Below, piece by piece: positions 8,777 through 18,354 of a stretch of 64,000 bases of DNA. This DNA is from Deltaproteobacteria bacterium (GTDB lineage Bacteria > Myxococcota_A > UBA9160 > UBA4427), in contig JAJDAO010000083.1 in NCBI GenBank assembly GCA_029261835.1, forward strand, positions 1 through 64,000, read 5' to 3'. The position numbers were made by a program, and so were the translations under genes. Numbering within the stretch: the stretch's first letter is position 1; the number at the start of each line of letters is the position of its first letter. The notes below the pieces were generated by a model. It saw nothing but the letters and a program-made list of their open reading frames with translations. It was not told the DNA's origin and searched no databases.

Positions 8777-9658
8777 ATGACGACAGAAATCGGCCCGCTC
8801 GGCGTATGGACCTGGCTCGACGCCCTCTCGGCACCGGAAGCGGCTGAATTCGCCGCACGCATCGAGGGCTGGGGATACGGCGCGCTCTGGGTGCCCGAGG
8901 CGGTGGGGCGAGATCCCTTCACCATCCTCGGTTATCTGGCCGGCCAGACACAGCGACTGGTGCTGGCAACGGGCATCGCGAACATCTACGCCCGCGACGC
9001 CATGGCGATGAAGGCCATCCACAAGACCATGGCCGAGCTGGCGCCCGGCCGATTCGTGCTGGGCATCGGCGTCTCGCACCACCACCTGGTCTCGAAAGTG
9101 CGCGGCCACGAGTATGAGAAGCCAATCCCGGTGATGCGGCGGTACCTGGACGACATGGAGAGCGCGCTCTACCTGGGAAGACCCCCGGCCGAGGACGCAC
9201 CGATCGTGCTCGCGGCGTTGCGCGACCGAATGCTCGGGCTGGCGGCCGAGCGCACGCAGGGCGCCCATCCCTACCTGGTGCCCCCCGAGCACACCGCGCG
9301 CGCGCGCCAGGTGATGGGCCCGAACGCCTGGCTCTGCCCCGAGCAGATGGTGCTGCTCGAGAGCGACGCCTCGCAGGCGCGAGCCATTGCACGTGCCAAT
9401 CTCGATGTCTACATCAAGCTGCCCAACTACCAGAACAATCTGAAGCAGTTTGGCTTCGACGACGGGGATTTTGCCGACGGCGGCAGCGACAAGCTGGTGG
9501 ACGCCATCGTGGCGTGGGGCGACGAGAAGGCAATCGCCGAGCGGATTCGGGCACACCAGGATGCCGGCGCGAATCACGTCTGCATTCAGGCCTTCCGCTC
9601 GGACGGCCAACCCGGCCCGGACGAACGCATCCTGGAGGCGCTGGCGCCCAATGTCTAG
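8777..9658 (+). CDS. LLM-class F420-dependent oxidoreductase
   Basis: A 293-residue luciferase-like monooxygenase fold (TIM barrel) resembling F420-dependent oxidoreductases of the TIGR03620 type. Typical stretches are GYGALWVPEAVGRDPFTIL, LVLATGIANIYARDAMAM and LGIGVSHHHLV. GGAGG lies 11 bases before ATG 8777. The 3' end overlaps the next gene by 8 bases, with that gene's ATG inside the last codons, so the two are probably translationally coupled. Whether the cofactor is F420 or FMN cannot be settled from sequence alone. No F420 biosynthesis genes are in the window. Confidence 0.88.
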   Translation: MTTEIGPLGVWTWLDALSAPEAAEFAARIEGWGYGALWVPEAVGRDPFTILGYLAGQTQRLVLATGIANIYARDAMAMKAIHKTMAELAPGRFVLGIGVSHHHLVSKVRGHEYEKPIPVMRRYLDDMESALYLGRPPAEDAPIVLAALRDRMLGLAAERTQGAHPYLVPPEHTARARQVMGPNAWLCPEQMVLLESDASQARAIARANLDVYIKLPNYQNNLKQFGFDDGDFADGGSDKLVDAIVAWGDEKAIAERIRAHQDAGANHVCIQAFRSDGQPGPDERILEALAPNV

Positions 9659-11294
9659 CCTGCACGCTTCACCGATCAGGAAGTTCTGGGGCTGGGGCGT
9701 AGAGGGCGCGGGGCCGAGCCTCGAGCAGCAGCGCGGCGTCGCCAAGCTGCTGGCCGCACGCCTGGGCTGCGACGAATTCGAGCTCGCGCCCGAGCCGCGC
9801 ATCGAGGACGTCGCACTGCGCGATCCGCGCATCGAGCCACCCGAGACGCTGGCCAAGCTCAGCGACACCAGCGCGCTCGAGCGCGCCGGCCACAGCTACG
9901 GCAAGAGCTATCGCGACGCGGTGCTCGGCGTCGCGCGCAAGTTCCCGAATCCGCCCGACTTCGTCGCCTACCCGGCCGATGAGGCCGAGCTGACCGCCCT
10001 GCTCGACTGGTGCGGCGACGCCCGCGTGGCCGCCATCCCCTACGGCGGCGGCTCGAGTGTCGTGGGCGGGGTCGAGACCGCCGTCGAGGGCGACTACCGC
10101 GGCGTCGTCTCGATCGACCTCGCTCGCCTCGACCAGGTGCTCGAGATCGACCGCAGTTCGCGCGCCGCGCGCATCCAGGCCGGCATCTACGGCCCGGCGC
10201 TCGAGGACGCGCTGCGGCCTCAGGGCCTAACGCTGCGCCACTTCCCGCAGTCCTTCGAGTTCTCGACCCTGGGCGGCTGGATCGCCACCCGCTCGGGCGG
10301 CCACTACGCCACGCTCTACACCCACATCGACGACTTCGTCGAGAGCCTGCGCGTGGTCACACCACAGGGCGTCACCGAAACACGGCGCCTGCCCGGATCG
10401 GGTGCCGGCCCGAGCCCCGATCGCCTCTTCATCGGCAGCGAGGGCAGTCTGGGCGTCATTACGGAGGCGTGGATGCGCCTGCAGGATCGCCCGAGCTTCC
10501 GCGCCTCGGCGGCCGTGCGCTTTGCCGGTGACGACGGCTTCTTGCGCGGCGCGCGCGCCGTGCGCGCCATCGGCCAGTCCGGGCTGGCGCCGGCCAACTG
10601 CCGCCTGCTCGACGCCGGCGAGGCGCTGATCGCCGGGGCCGGCAACGGCGAGGACTCGATCCTCGTACTGAGCTTCGAGTCCGCCGACCACGCGCTCGAC
10701 GCCTGGATGGCGCGCGCGCTCGAGCTGGCGCGCGAAGCCGGCGGCCTGGTGCCCGAGGGCGTCGGCCAGACGCGGCAACGCTCGCGCGATTCGCGTGAGG
10801 GCGGCGAATCGCGCGAGGGCGCCGCCGGCGCCTGGCGCCAAGCCTTCCTGCAGGCCCCCTATCTGCGCGATGTGCTGGTCCGCATGGCGGTCATCTGCGA
10901 CACCTTCGAGACGGCGATCACCTGGGACCGCTTCGAAGAGTTTCACGCCGGGGTGATGGCCGCTGTCGGGGACGCGATCAAGCGCGTCTGCGGTCGCGGC
11001 ACGTTGCACTGCCGCTTCACGCACGTCTACCCGGACGGCCCCGCCCCCTACTACAGCATCCTGGCGCCGGGCCGCCGCGGCAGCGAGCTGGAGCAGTGGG
11101 CCGAGATCAAGAGCGCCGCCGGAGAAGCGCTGCTGGCGCTGGGCGGGACCATCACGCACCACCACTCGGTCGGCCGAGATCACCGTCCCTGGTATGACCG
11201 CCAGCGGCCCGATCTCTTCGCCCGAGCACTGACGGCCGCCAAGCGTGAGCTCGATCCGGCCCACATTCTGAACCCCGGCGTGCTGATCGACTGA
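9651..11294 (+). CDS. FAD-binding oxidase, alkyldihydroxyacetonephosphate synthase-like
   Basis: A 547-residue VAO/PCMH-type flavoprotein. The FAD-binding domain contains [13 protein letters not shown] and GWIATRSGG. The C-terminal cap contains [31 protein letters not shown] and the ending [12 protein letters not shown], all hallmarks of the AGPS/D-lactate dehydrogenase branch. The HHH stretch matches the catalytic region of ether-lipid alkyl-DHAP synthases, which swap the acyl chain of acyl-DHAP for a fatty alcohol. ATG 9651 is chosen because it restores the conserved N terminus; the open frame extends further upstream inside the LLM gene. A short repetitive Ser-Arg-Glu-Gly segment (about residues 380-393) looks like a local tandem duplication. 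Confidence 0.85.
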   Translation: MSSLHASPIRKFWGWGVEGAGPSLEQQRGVAKLLAARLGCDEFELAPEPRIEDVALRDPRIEPPETLAKLSDTSALERAGHSYGKSYRDAVLGVARKFPNPPDFVAYPADEAELTALLDWCGDARVAAIPYGGGSSVVGGVETAVEGDYRGVVSIDLARLDQVLEIDRSSRAARIQAGIYGPALEDALRPQGLTLRHFPQSFEFSTLGGWIATRSGGHYATLYTHIDDFVESLRVVTPQGVTETRRLPGSGAGPSPDRLFIGSEGSLGVITEAWMRLQDRPSFRASAAVRFAGDDGFLRGARAVRAIGQSGLAPANCRLLDAGEALIAGAGNGEDSILVLSFESADHALDAWMARALELAREAGGLVPEGVGQTRQRSRDSREGGESREGAAGAWRQAFLQAPYLRDVLVRMAVICDTFETAITWDRFEEFHAGVMAAVGDAIKRVCGRGTLHCRFTHVYPDGPAPYYSILAPGRRGSELEQWAEIKSAAGEALLALGGTITHHHSVGRDHRPWYDRQRPDLFARALTAAKRELDPAHILNPGVLID

Positions 11295-11352
11295 TGCACG
11301 CGATCCCCGGAGTGGCGCGCGGCGAGGCGTGCTCCTCTATGCTCCCGGGCCC

Positions 11353-12588
11353 ATGGCACTCATCAACGACCACTACCAGAAGCTTCAGGCGGGCTACCTC
11401 TTTCCCGAAATCGGCCGGCGCGTAGGCGCCTACTGCCAGGCCAACCCAGACGCGGCGGTCATTCGCCTCGGCATCGGCGATGTGACGCTGCCGCTGGTGC
11501 CGGCCGTCGTGGCGGCGCTGCACGAAGCCGTCGACGAGATGGCGAGTGAGAAGAGCTTTCGCGGCTACGGGCCAGACAACGGTTACGACTTCCTCACCGA
11601 GCAGATCCGCGAGCACGACTACCGGCGCCGCGGTGTAGCGATCGAGCTCGACGAGATCTTCGTCTCCGATGGCAGCAAGCAGGACAGCGGAAACATTCAA
11701 GAGATATTCGGCGCCGACTGCACGCTCTCGGTGACGGATCCGAGCTACCCGGTCTACGTCGACACCAACGTGATGGCCGGCCGCAGCGGCGAGGCCAACG
11801 AGCGGGGCTATTACGGCGGCATCGTGTATCTGCCCGCCAACGAGGACAACGGCTTCACGCCGGGGCCACCCGAGCAGGGCGTCGATATCGCCTACCTCTG
11901 CTCGCCCAATAACCCGACCGGCGCCGTAGCGAGCCGGCAGAATCTGCAGCAGTGGGTCGACTGGGCGCGCGAGAACGACGCCGTGATCGTCTTCGACGCC
12001 GCCTACGACGCCTTCATCCAGGACGACGCCCTGCCCCGCTCGATCTTCGAGATCGAAGGGGCCCGAGAGTGCGCCATCGAGATGCGGAGCTTCTCGAAGC
12101 GAGCGGGCTTCACCGGCGTGCGCTGCGCCTATACGGTGATCCCGAAGAGCGTAACGGGAAGCAACGCCACTGGTGAGCGCGTGGCACTGCACGGCCTGTG
12201 GGCGCGCCGGCACTCGACCAAGTTCAACGCCGTGCCCTACATCGTGCAGCGCGCGGCGGCCGCCTGCTACTCGCCAGAGGGCGCGGCCCAGACGGCCGAG
12301 CAGGTGGGCTACTACATGGAGAACGCACGGTGCATCCGCGAGGGCCTGGGCGCGGCCGGCTTCACCGTGTTCGCTGGCGAGCACGCCCCCTATGTCTGGC
12401 TGAAGACGCCGCGCGGCCTCACCTCCTGGCAGTGCTTCGACGAGCTACTCGAGAAAGCCCACGTGGTGGGCACGCCGGGCTCCGGCTTCGGGCCGTCGGG
12501 CGAGGGCTACTTCCGTATCTCGGCATTCAACTCGCGCGAGAATGTCGATGAGGCAATCGAGCGCATCGGGAAGGCGTTCGGCGGGTAG
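11353..12588 (+). CDS. dapL: LL-diaminopimelate aminotransferase
   Basis: A 411-residue class I/II PLP aminotransferase of the DapL family. It converts tetrahydrodipicolinate directly to LL-diaminopimelate for lysine and peptidoglycan synthesis. Family features: the N terminus [32 protein letters not shown], the substrate-loop sequence [28 protein letters not shown], and the PLP lysine in [16 protein letters not shown] 11353 is used, not the TTG 24 bases upstream, because the conserved family start MALIND begins there. It lies 58 bases after the AGPS-like gene on the same strand. DapL is common in deltaproteobacteria, spirochaetes and chlamydiae. Confidence 0.95.
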   Translation: MALINDHYQKLQAGYLFPEIGRRVGAYCQANPDAAVIRLGIGDVTLPLVPAVVAALHEAVDEMASEKSFRGYGPDNGYDFLTEQIREHDYRRRGVAIELDEIFVSDGSKQDSGNIQEIFGADCTLSVTDPSYPVYVDTNVMAGRSGEANERGYYGGIVYLPANEDNGFTPGPPEQGVDIAYLCSPNNPTGAVASRQNLQQWVDWARENDAVIVFDAAYDAFIQDDALPRSIFEIEGARECAIEMRSFSKRAGFTGVRCAYTVIPKSVTGSNATGERVALHGLWARRHSTKFNAVPYIVQRAAAACYSPEGAAQTAEQVGYYMENARCIREGLGAAGFTVFAGEHAPYVWLKTPRGLTSWQCFDELLEKAHVVGTPGSGFGPSGEGYFRISAFNSRENVDEAIERIGKAFGG

Positions 12589-12849
12589 CGCTCGCTTCTG
12601 GGTTCCCACGGGTGCGACGACGCCCATCGACACGCCCTCTTCTCGACAGGCCCTTCTCTTATCCAGCCCGCGCAGCCTCTCCGAGTCGGGGACGCGCACA
12701 GCCATTGAAAAGATCCGGCGAGGACGCAAGCGCCGTACTCGTTGGGCCGTCGGGCCGGCAGCAGTTCCTCAATGCGCAACCCCCGTCCAACCGATAGGAG
12801 ATGGGAATAAGCCTCACCGGTCACAGCATCGGCAGCGAGGGGAGGCCGA

Positions 12850-14622
12850 GTGCACGAATCCGCACCTCAGGCGAGCAAGACCGAAGCGCCTCTTCGAATT
12901 CTGCTGATCGACAACGATCCCCAGGAGTCGGCCCACTTTCGTCAGCTCCTCGACGCCGCGCAGGACGTGCGCTTCGACGTCGAGCACGCCGACTGCGTGG
13001 AGGACGGGCTGCAGCTGCTGCGCCACAGCGAGTACGCGGCCGTGCTGCTCGACCTGAACCTCGAAGAGAGCGAGGGCATCGACACGCTCGCACCGGCGCG
13101 TGTGGCGGCGACGACCGTACCCTTCGTCGTGCTGGGGGACGACGAAGACGAGCGGCTGGCGCTGCGTGCACACCGCTTCGGGGCCCAGGACTACCTCGTC
13201 AAGGCCGAATGCGACACGCGCCTCCTGGTCCGCACGCTGCGACATTCGCTGGAGCGACATCGCATCCTGCGCGACCTGGCACGCTCGCGACGCTACGAGC
13301 ACTACCTCGCGACGCACGACAGCTTGACGGGGCTTCCGAATCGCCTCGCCCTGATGGAGCAGCTGCGGCGCTACCTGGCGGTCGCCGCCCGCAACAACAC
13401 TCAGGTCGCACTTCTCTTCCTCGATCTCGACCGCTTCAAGAATATCAACGACTCGCTCGGCCACGCCGTGGGAGACGATCTCCTGCGCATCGTGTCGCAA
13501 CGACTGACGTCCATGCTGCGCGCGAGCGACATGCTCGCGCGTCTGGGCGGGGACGAGTTCATCATCCTGCTTCAGGGGGTGAAGCGCGAGCACGATCCGG
13601 CGAAGGTCGCCCAGAAGATCACCAATGCCATGACGACACCCTGCCTGCTCGAAGGCAAGGAGTACCACGTCACCACCAGCATCGGCATCGCTGTGTTCCC
13701 CCACGATGGCGCCGACGCCGACGTGCTCATGCGAAACGCCGACACCGCGATGTATCACGCCAAGAGCCAGGGTCCCAATCGTTTCGCCTACCACTCGAAG
13801 AGCCTGAACGAGATCGTGACGAAGCGACTCGACATCGAGAACAGGCTGCAGGACGCAATCGCGAACAACGCCTTTCACGTCCACTTCCAGCCGCAGGTCG
13901 ACATCGGCCTCGGAGTCGTCACCGGCGCCGAGGCGCTGCTTCGCTGGCGGCATCCGGAACGCGGCATGGTGCCGCCCTCCGAATTCATCCCCTTCGCGGA
14001 GGAAGCGGGTCTGATGACGCCCGTTGGACGCTGGGTGCTACGCGCCGCTTGCGAGCACGCCGCACGCTGGCCCCAGCCCGATGGACGCAAGATCCGCGTC
14101 GGCGTGAACGTCTCGACGCGGCAGCTCTGCGATGAGGGCTTCCCGGATGCGGTCATGAACACGCTGCGCGAGACCGGACTCGAGCCGTCCCGGCTCGAGC
14201 TCGAGATCACCGAACACAGCGTGCTGCAGGAGATGGGAGTCACCCTGGGCGCGGTCAAGTTCCTGCGCGATCTGGGCGTGCGGGTCGTGATCGACGACTT
14301 CGGAACAGGCTACTCGGCGCTCGCCTCACTCAAGCGTCTTCCGATCGACGGCATCAAGATCGATCGCACCTTCGTCTCCGACATCGTGAGCAATCCGCCC
14401 GACGCCACAATCACGAGAGGACTGGTCACCATCGCGCAGGGGCTCGGTCTGCACATCACGGCCGAGGGCGTCGAGACTCGCGAGCAGCTGGACCTGCTCT
14501 ACTCCCTCGGCGTCCACCACATGCAGGGCTATCTCTTCGCGAAGCCCATGCCCGCCGACGAATTCGCCGAAGGACTCGCGGCGAAGGACAATGGCTGGAC
14601 GCGAGAGCTGCCCGAGCGCTGA
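12850..14622 (+). CDS. Response regulator with GGDEF and EAL domains
   Basis: A 590-residue cytoplasmic signalling protein. The receiver domain spans about 16-135, with phospho-acceptor Asp68 in VLLDLNLEESEG and Lys in DYLVKAE. The GGDEF domain spans about 150-315, with an intact active-site motif in RLGGDEFIILL. The EAL domain spans about 330-580, with GAEALLRWRHPE, NVSTRQL, EITEHSV, DDFGTGYS and the loop-6/7 residues IKIDRTFV and TAEGVET. Both catalytic centres look intact, so it may make or hydrolyse c-di-GMP under phosphorylation control. It starts at GTG 12850 behind GGGGAGG. No cognate kinase is adjacent; several orphan kinases lie elsewhere in the window. Confidence 0.93.
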   Translation: MHESAPQASKTEAPLRILLIDNDPQESAHFRQLLDAAQDVRFDVEHADCVEDGLQLLRHSEYAAVLLDLNLEESEGIDTLAPARVAATTVPFVVLGDDEDERLALRAHRFGAQDYLVKAECDTRLLVRTLRHSLERHRILRDLARSRRYEHYLATHDSLTGLPNRLALMEQLRRYLAVAARNNTQVALLFLDLDRFKNINDSLGHAVGDDLLRIVSQRLTSMLRASDMLARLGGDEFIILLQGVKREHDPAKVAQKITNAMTTPCLLEGKEYHVTTSIGIAVFPHDGADADVLMRNADTAMYHAKSQGPNRFAYHSKSLNEIVTKRLDIENRLQDAIANNAFHVHFQPQVDIGLGVVTGAEALLRWRHPERGMVPPSEFIPFAEEAGLMTPVGRWVLRAACEHAARWPQPDGRKIRVGVNVSTRQLCDEGFPDAVMNTLRETGLEPSRLELEITEHSVLQEMGVTLGAVKFLRDLGVRVVIDDFGTGYSALASLKRLPIDGIKIDRTFVSDIVSNPPDATITRGLVTIAQGLGLHITAEGVETREQLDLLYSLGVHHMQGYLFAKPMPADEFAEGLAAKDNGWTRELPER

Positions 14623-14683
14623 GCTCGAGGCGAAATCGGCGACACCGCCCGCGGATTCGAGGGATTTGCGACCAGCGAGCGCT

Positions 14684-15313
14684 TCATCCGGTGCCCCGCT
14701 TCTGCGCTTCGATCTCTTCTTCGACGTCGCGCAGCTTGTCTTTTCCGAAGTAGAGCTCATCGCCTACGAAGAAGCTCGGGGAACCGAACACGCCCCGCGC
14801 GACGGATTCTTCCGTGTTCGCGATCAACTGTGATTTCACCTTCGGGTCCTGCATCGCAGCCACGATCTCGTCGGCCGGCAGATCGCCGGCCGTGAGCACC
14901 TCAAGAATCACATCGGGGTCGTCCATCTTCGCGGGCGAACACCACATGGCGTCGTACACGACGCGTACGTAGCGCGCATAGACGTCCGAATCTCTTCGTT
15001 GCATTGCTACGGCGCCGCGCATGATCTGCAGCGTATTCACCGGGAAGTGCGGATTGAATCGGTAGACCTCGGCAAGCTCGTGCCTGCTCACGAAGCGCTC
15101 CATTTCGATGCGCGCGTAATCGGGCTTGTTCTTGACCCCCTTCAGCGTCACCATCGGTGACGCATTATTGGTCGCCTTGAACACGCCGCCGAGCAGCACC
15201 GGAACATACCGGAAGCACTCTCCTGTACGCGCCTCGATCTCGGGAATCACCCGATGCGCGAGGTAGGCATTTGGGCTGCCAAAATCAAAATGAAATTCGA
15301 CGTTCACACTCAT
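14684..15313 (-). CDS. DsbA-fold 2-hydroxychromene-2-carboxylate isomerase-like protein
   Basis: A 209-residue thioredoxin/DsbA-fold protein similar to HCCA isomerases and kappa-class GSTs. It has FHFDFGSPNAYLAHRV at the N terminus (Ser replacing the redox Cys), KATNNASPMVTLKGV, and the C-terminal VFGSPSFFVGDELYFGKDKL. HCCA isomerases use glutathione in naphthalene catabolism; here the substrate is unknown. ATG 15313 has GGGAG 5 bases upstream, so the longer frame up to 15397 is not used. It is the third gene of an operon-like run with a nitrobindin-like protein and an SDR (34-base gap). Confidence 0.9.
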   Translation of the reverse strand: MSVNVEFHFDFGSPNAYLAHRVIPEIEARTGECFRYVPVLLGGVFKATNNASPMVTLKGVKNKPDYARIEMERFVSRHELAEVYRFNPHFPVNTLQIMRGAVAMQRRDSDVYARYVRVVYDAMWCSPAKMDDPDVILEVLTAGDLPADEIVAAMQDPKVKSQLIANTEESVARGVFGSPSFFVGDELYFGKDKLRDVEEEIEAQKRGTG

Positions 15314-15347
15314 GCTCGCTCCCTCTGACGTCAGAGACTGAGAAGGG

Positions 15348-16091
15348 CTACCACTTTTCGCCGTAGGGCCTGAGATCGAGCTCGAAGGTCCAGGCATCGC
15401 GGCTCTGTCGGTGCAGGTTCCAATACGCTTCGCCGATCGACTTCGGATCCATCAGCGTATCGCTCGGCATCTGGTCGACTTCGATGCCGCTCTCCTTCAG
15501 GCGCTCGCGCACCCAGGCGGTATCGACCCCGCAGTCGATCACCAGATGCGCCACATGGATATTCTCCGGACCGAGTTCGCGCGCCATCGACTGGGCGAGC
15601 GCGCGCAGCCCAAACTTGGCGCTCGAAAACGCGGCATAGCCCTTGCCACCCCTGATGCTCGCCGTGGCGCCGGTAAAGAAGATCGAGCCTCTCTGCCTCG
15701 GCACCATGTACTTGGCCGCCTCTCGGCCGGTCAGAAAACCCGCGAAGCACGCCATCTCCCAAACCTTGCGAAAGACACGCGAAGTCGTGTCGCGCACTGG
15801 AAAGTGCACGTTGGCACCCACGTTGAACACCACCGCCTCGAGGGGCCCGACCTCGTCTTCGATCTGCGAGAACACCTGCTCGATACTCTCTTCGGAGCGC
15901 GCGTCCAGCGTGAAGCCGTGGGCCTCTCCACCGGCGGCGCGGATCTCCTGCACCAGGGGCTGGAGCTGATCGCCCGTGCGTCGGCCCATGCACACGGCAT
16001 AGCCCTCTTTGGCGAAGCGCTTGCTGACTTCGGCGCCAATGAAATCGCCGGCACCAACCACGAGCGCGACGGGCTTCCCGGTCTCAGACAT
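15348..16091 (-). CDS. Short-chain dehydrogenase/reductase lacking the catalytic Tyr
   Basis: A 247-residue Rossmann SDR with the dinucleotide motif VVGAGDFIGAEV and an NVGAN motif. At the active site the usual YxxxK is replaced: the sequence is AAFSSAKFGLRALAQSM, giving Phe-x-x-x-Lys. The rest (ARELGPENIHVAHLVIDCG) matches a known SDR subgroup that shares this Phe. Chemistry may therefore differ from classical ketoreduction or dehydrogenation. It lies between the nitrobindin-like and DsbA-fold genes, 39 and 34 bases away. ATG 16091 is the first start. Confidence 0.88.
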   Translation of the reverse strand: MSETGKPVALVVGAGDFIGAEVSKRFAKEGYAVCMGRRTGDQLQPLVQEIRAAGGEAHGFTLDARSEESIEQVFSQIEDEVGPLEAVVFNVGANVHFPVRDTTSRVFRKVWEMACFAGFLTGREAAKYMVPRQRGSIFFTGATASIRGGKGYAAFSSAKFGLRALAQSMARELGPENIHVAHLVIDCGVDTAWVRERLKESGIEVDQMPSDTLMDPKSIGEAYWNLHRQSRDAWTFELDLRPYGEKW

Positions 16092-16130
16092 GGAACCTGC
16101 CTGCCCTTCTGCTCCCCGAGTGTCGTTGCA

Positions 16131-16697
16131 CTACGAAGCTGCGCGTGACTTCAGATTCAGTCGGTTCTCGTCCGTGTGCTCGAAGGCACGGCCGTAGATC
16201 TGCAGCGAGGTGGTCTCCGAGTAGCAGAGGGTCCCGTCCTCGACGCTCACGTCGTGGCGAAACGCGACGGTCTTCGCCTGGTCGCGCATGAAGGGGGACT
16301 GGATGATCCCCCAGTCGGGATCGTCGAGCTTGGCCGCCACCGAGAGCTTCACGGGCGAGCCCGCGCCAGCATACCGGCCCCCGGCGAGCACGCAGACGGC
16401 GCGGGGAATCACGATGGATTGCATCACCACGCCTTCCCGCGCATCCCACATCCAGTAGCCCGTCTGGTCGTGGAAGACCTCACCGTTCGACTTGCGGCTC
16501 ACGATCTGCTGATAGCGAAGGAGCGTGAGAACCTGCGACTCGGCGTTCTCGACGTCGCCGATGGGCGTGAAGCAGAGCGTCTCGAAGTAGGGATTCTCCT
16601 CGCTGCCTTCGGGCTCGGGAGAGACATCCATCCCCTTATCTCCCTCCCAGGTCCCAATCAGGCACGCCAGGGGTCCGTAGTCGATCTGATCGCTCAT
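16131..16697 (-). CDS. Heme-binding beta-barrel (nitrobindin/THAP4-like) protein
   Basis: A 188-residue protein resembling the nitrobindin/DUF1794 lipocalin-like barrel. It has YGPLACLIGTWEGDKG near the N terminus, the typical LxGTWxGxG opening, then GYWMWDAREGVVMQSI. Nitrobindins bind ferric haem through a His near the C terminus; FRHDVSV and FEHTDEN are the candidate His residues here. ATG 16697 is chosen (GAGGAAG upstream) over the start at 16733. It is first in a three-gene operon and divergent from a quinone oxidoreductase gene 185 bases away. Confidence 0.8.
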   Translation of the reverse strand: MSDQIDYGPLACLIGTWEGDKGMDVSPEPEGSEENPYFETLCFTPIGDVENAESQVLTLLRYQQIVSRKSNGEVFHDQTGYWMWDAREGVVMQSIVIPRAVCVLAGGRYAGAGSPVKLSVAAKLDDPDWGIIQSPFMRDQAKTVAFRHDVSVEDGTLCYSETTSLQIYGRAFEHTDENRLNLKSRAAS

Positions 16698-16882
16698 GGT
16701 CTTCCTCTTCTTGTGAAGATCTCTTGGGGCCAACGGGCCGGGCGTGAGAGTGTGCTCGATCGACCTGTTTGCCGAAACCGGGGCGGGAACGATGCGGGCG
16801 CAGCGGCCCGGAGGCGGACGGGAGCTGAACGGGTGCTATCAATTCGGGCCCGCACCAATGGGCGAATAGAGGAGAAACCCCC

Positions 16883-17857
16883 GTGAGAGCCGTCGTGTGC
16901 AAGAAGTTTGGGCCGCCCGAGAATCTGGTCGTCGAAGAAGTGGGTGATCCCACCGCCGGCGAGGGACAGTTGGTCATCGACATTCACTCGGCGGCCGTGA
17001 CCTTTCCCGATGTGCTGATCATCGAGGACAAGTACCAGTTCAAAGCCGCCCCACCCTTCATCCCCGGCGGCGAGGTCGCCGGTGTGGTGAGCGCCATCGG
17101 CCCCGGGGTCACGGGATTCGCCGAGGGCGATCGCGTTGCGGGTAGCGCCGGCGTGACCGGAGGCTTCGCCGAACGCGTCGCGGTCGCGTCCGGGGCCGCG
17201 CGCAAGCTGCCGGACGATGCTGGCTTCGCCGAGTCGACGGGGCTCCTCTACGCCTACGGAACCGGCTACTACGCGCTGAAGTTTCGCGGCGATCTCAAGC
17301 CGGGCGAGACCCTGCTCGTGCTGGGCGGCAGCGGCAACGTCGGCCTGGCGGCCATTGAACTGGGCAAGTTGATGGGAGCGCGCGTCATCGCCGCCGCCTC
17401 TCACGAAGACAAGCTCGCGCTGTGCAAAGAGCGAGGCGCGGACGAGACCATCAATTACGAATCCGAGAACCTGAAGGAGCGCGCGAAGCAGCTCACGGGC
17501 GGAAAGGGCGTCGATGTGATCTACGACGCCGTCGGCGGCGACTACGCGGAAGCCGCCCTGCGTGCCATCGCGTGGAACGGCCGCTTCCTTGTGATCGGCT
17601 TCACGGCGGGCATCCCGGCGCTCCCCCTCAACCTGGCCCTGCTCAAGAGCTGCCAGATCGTGGGTGTCTTTCTAGGCGCCATGGTGAGCCGCGAACCGGA
17701 AACCCGAGAGGCCATCGTGCGCGATCTACTGGCCTTCATGGCATCCGGAGAGCTTCGCCCCCACATCTCGCACAGATACTCGCTCGAAGAAGCGCCCTCA
17801 GCACTTCGGGACATGTTGGACCGCAAGCTCGTGGGCAAGGTGGTGGTGGAGCCGTGA
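16883..17857 (+). CDS. NADPH:quinone oxidoreductase family (zinc-independent MDR)
   Basis: A 324-residue medium-chain dehydrogenase/reductase of the quinone oxidoreductase type. It has a GroES-like N-terminal domain (VEEVGDPTAGEGQLVIDI, FIPGGEVAGVVSAIGPGV) and a Rossmann domain with LVLGGSGNVGLAAIELGK. There are no structural-zinc cysteines, as expected of QOR. The C terminus (HISHRYSLEEAPSALRDM) is typical. It starts at GTG 16883 with GAGGAG upstream and is divergent from the nitrobindin-like operon. Confidence 0.92.
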   Translation: MRAVVCKKFGPPENLVVEEVGDPTAGEGQLVIDIHSAAVTFPDVLIIEDKYQFKAAPPFIPGGEVAGVVSAIGPGVTGFAEGDRVAGSAGVTGGFAERVAVASGAARKLPDDAGFAESTGLLYAYGTGYYALKFRGDLKPGETLLVLGGSGNVGLAAIELGKLMGARVIAAASHEDKLALCKERGADETINYESENLKERAKQLTGGKGVDVIYDAVGGDYAEAALRAIAWNGRFLVIGFTAGIPALPLNLALLKSCQIVGVFLGAMVSREPETREAIVRDLLAFMASGELRPHISHRYSLEEAPSALRDMLDRKLVGKVVVEP

Positions 17858-18354
17858 CCTGCTGATTCGGTGGTCCTGCCGACTGGTTTCGGGTCGGTGG
17901 TGAGGCCGCGCGTCGCGGGCGGGGGTTCAGGCGCTCTCGTGAATACGTCACTTGCGGGGGAACGCCGCGGGAGCCCCGTCGGCTATGCGCGTCAATCGGC
18001 GCGATAGCTTGTGCAAACGACCGTTTGGAGACGTCACTTGTAGCGATGGGACCCGGCATCGGGGTGGGGATCCTCGGGGTTGCTGGGAGAGGAGCGCCCC
18101 AAGAGCAGTCCCAACGTATTCCATCAGTCCTGCCCACATGCCGATTTCGCCGGATGCGCTCGCTCCGGCAAACCACCGGGTACTCACGAACAGTGAGCGA
18201 GATTGCGCCGTCACCGCGATTCAGCCCGCGACCGGTCCCGACGATACGCTACCGGACGATCGCTCGCTTATGGACCAGCGAGACGTTCGGGGACGAGGCG
18301 ATCGCTGCGCCCTGAGCATCCTTCACACCCTGCCACGACAAGGACAGCGACTCC
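17858..18354. other. Gene-poor interval
   Basis: About 500 bases without a convincing gene. Several overlapping open frames exist on both strands, but none has a plausible RBS or recognisable domain. The right end must contain the promoter of the binding-protein/chemoreceptor pair. The sequence AAGGACAGCGACTCC precedes ATG 18355. Confidence 0.5.

Noticed and set aside
12589-12849. A GEMM (c-di-GMP) riboswitch-like string upstream of the GGDEF-EAL gene (GGACGCAAGCGCC with a nearby GAAAA)
   Set aside because: The conserved GGCAAACC segment and the paired P1b hairpin around the GAAA loop are missing; resemblance is limited to one short block.
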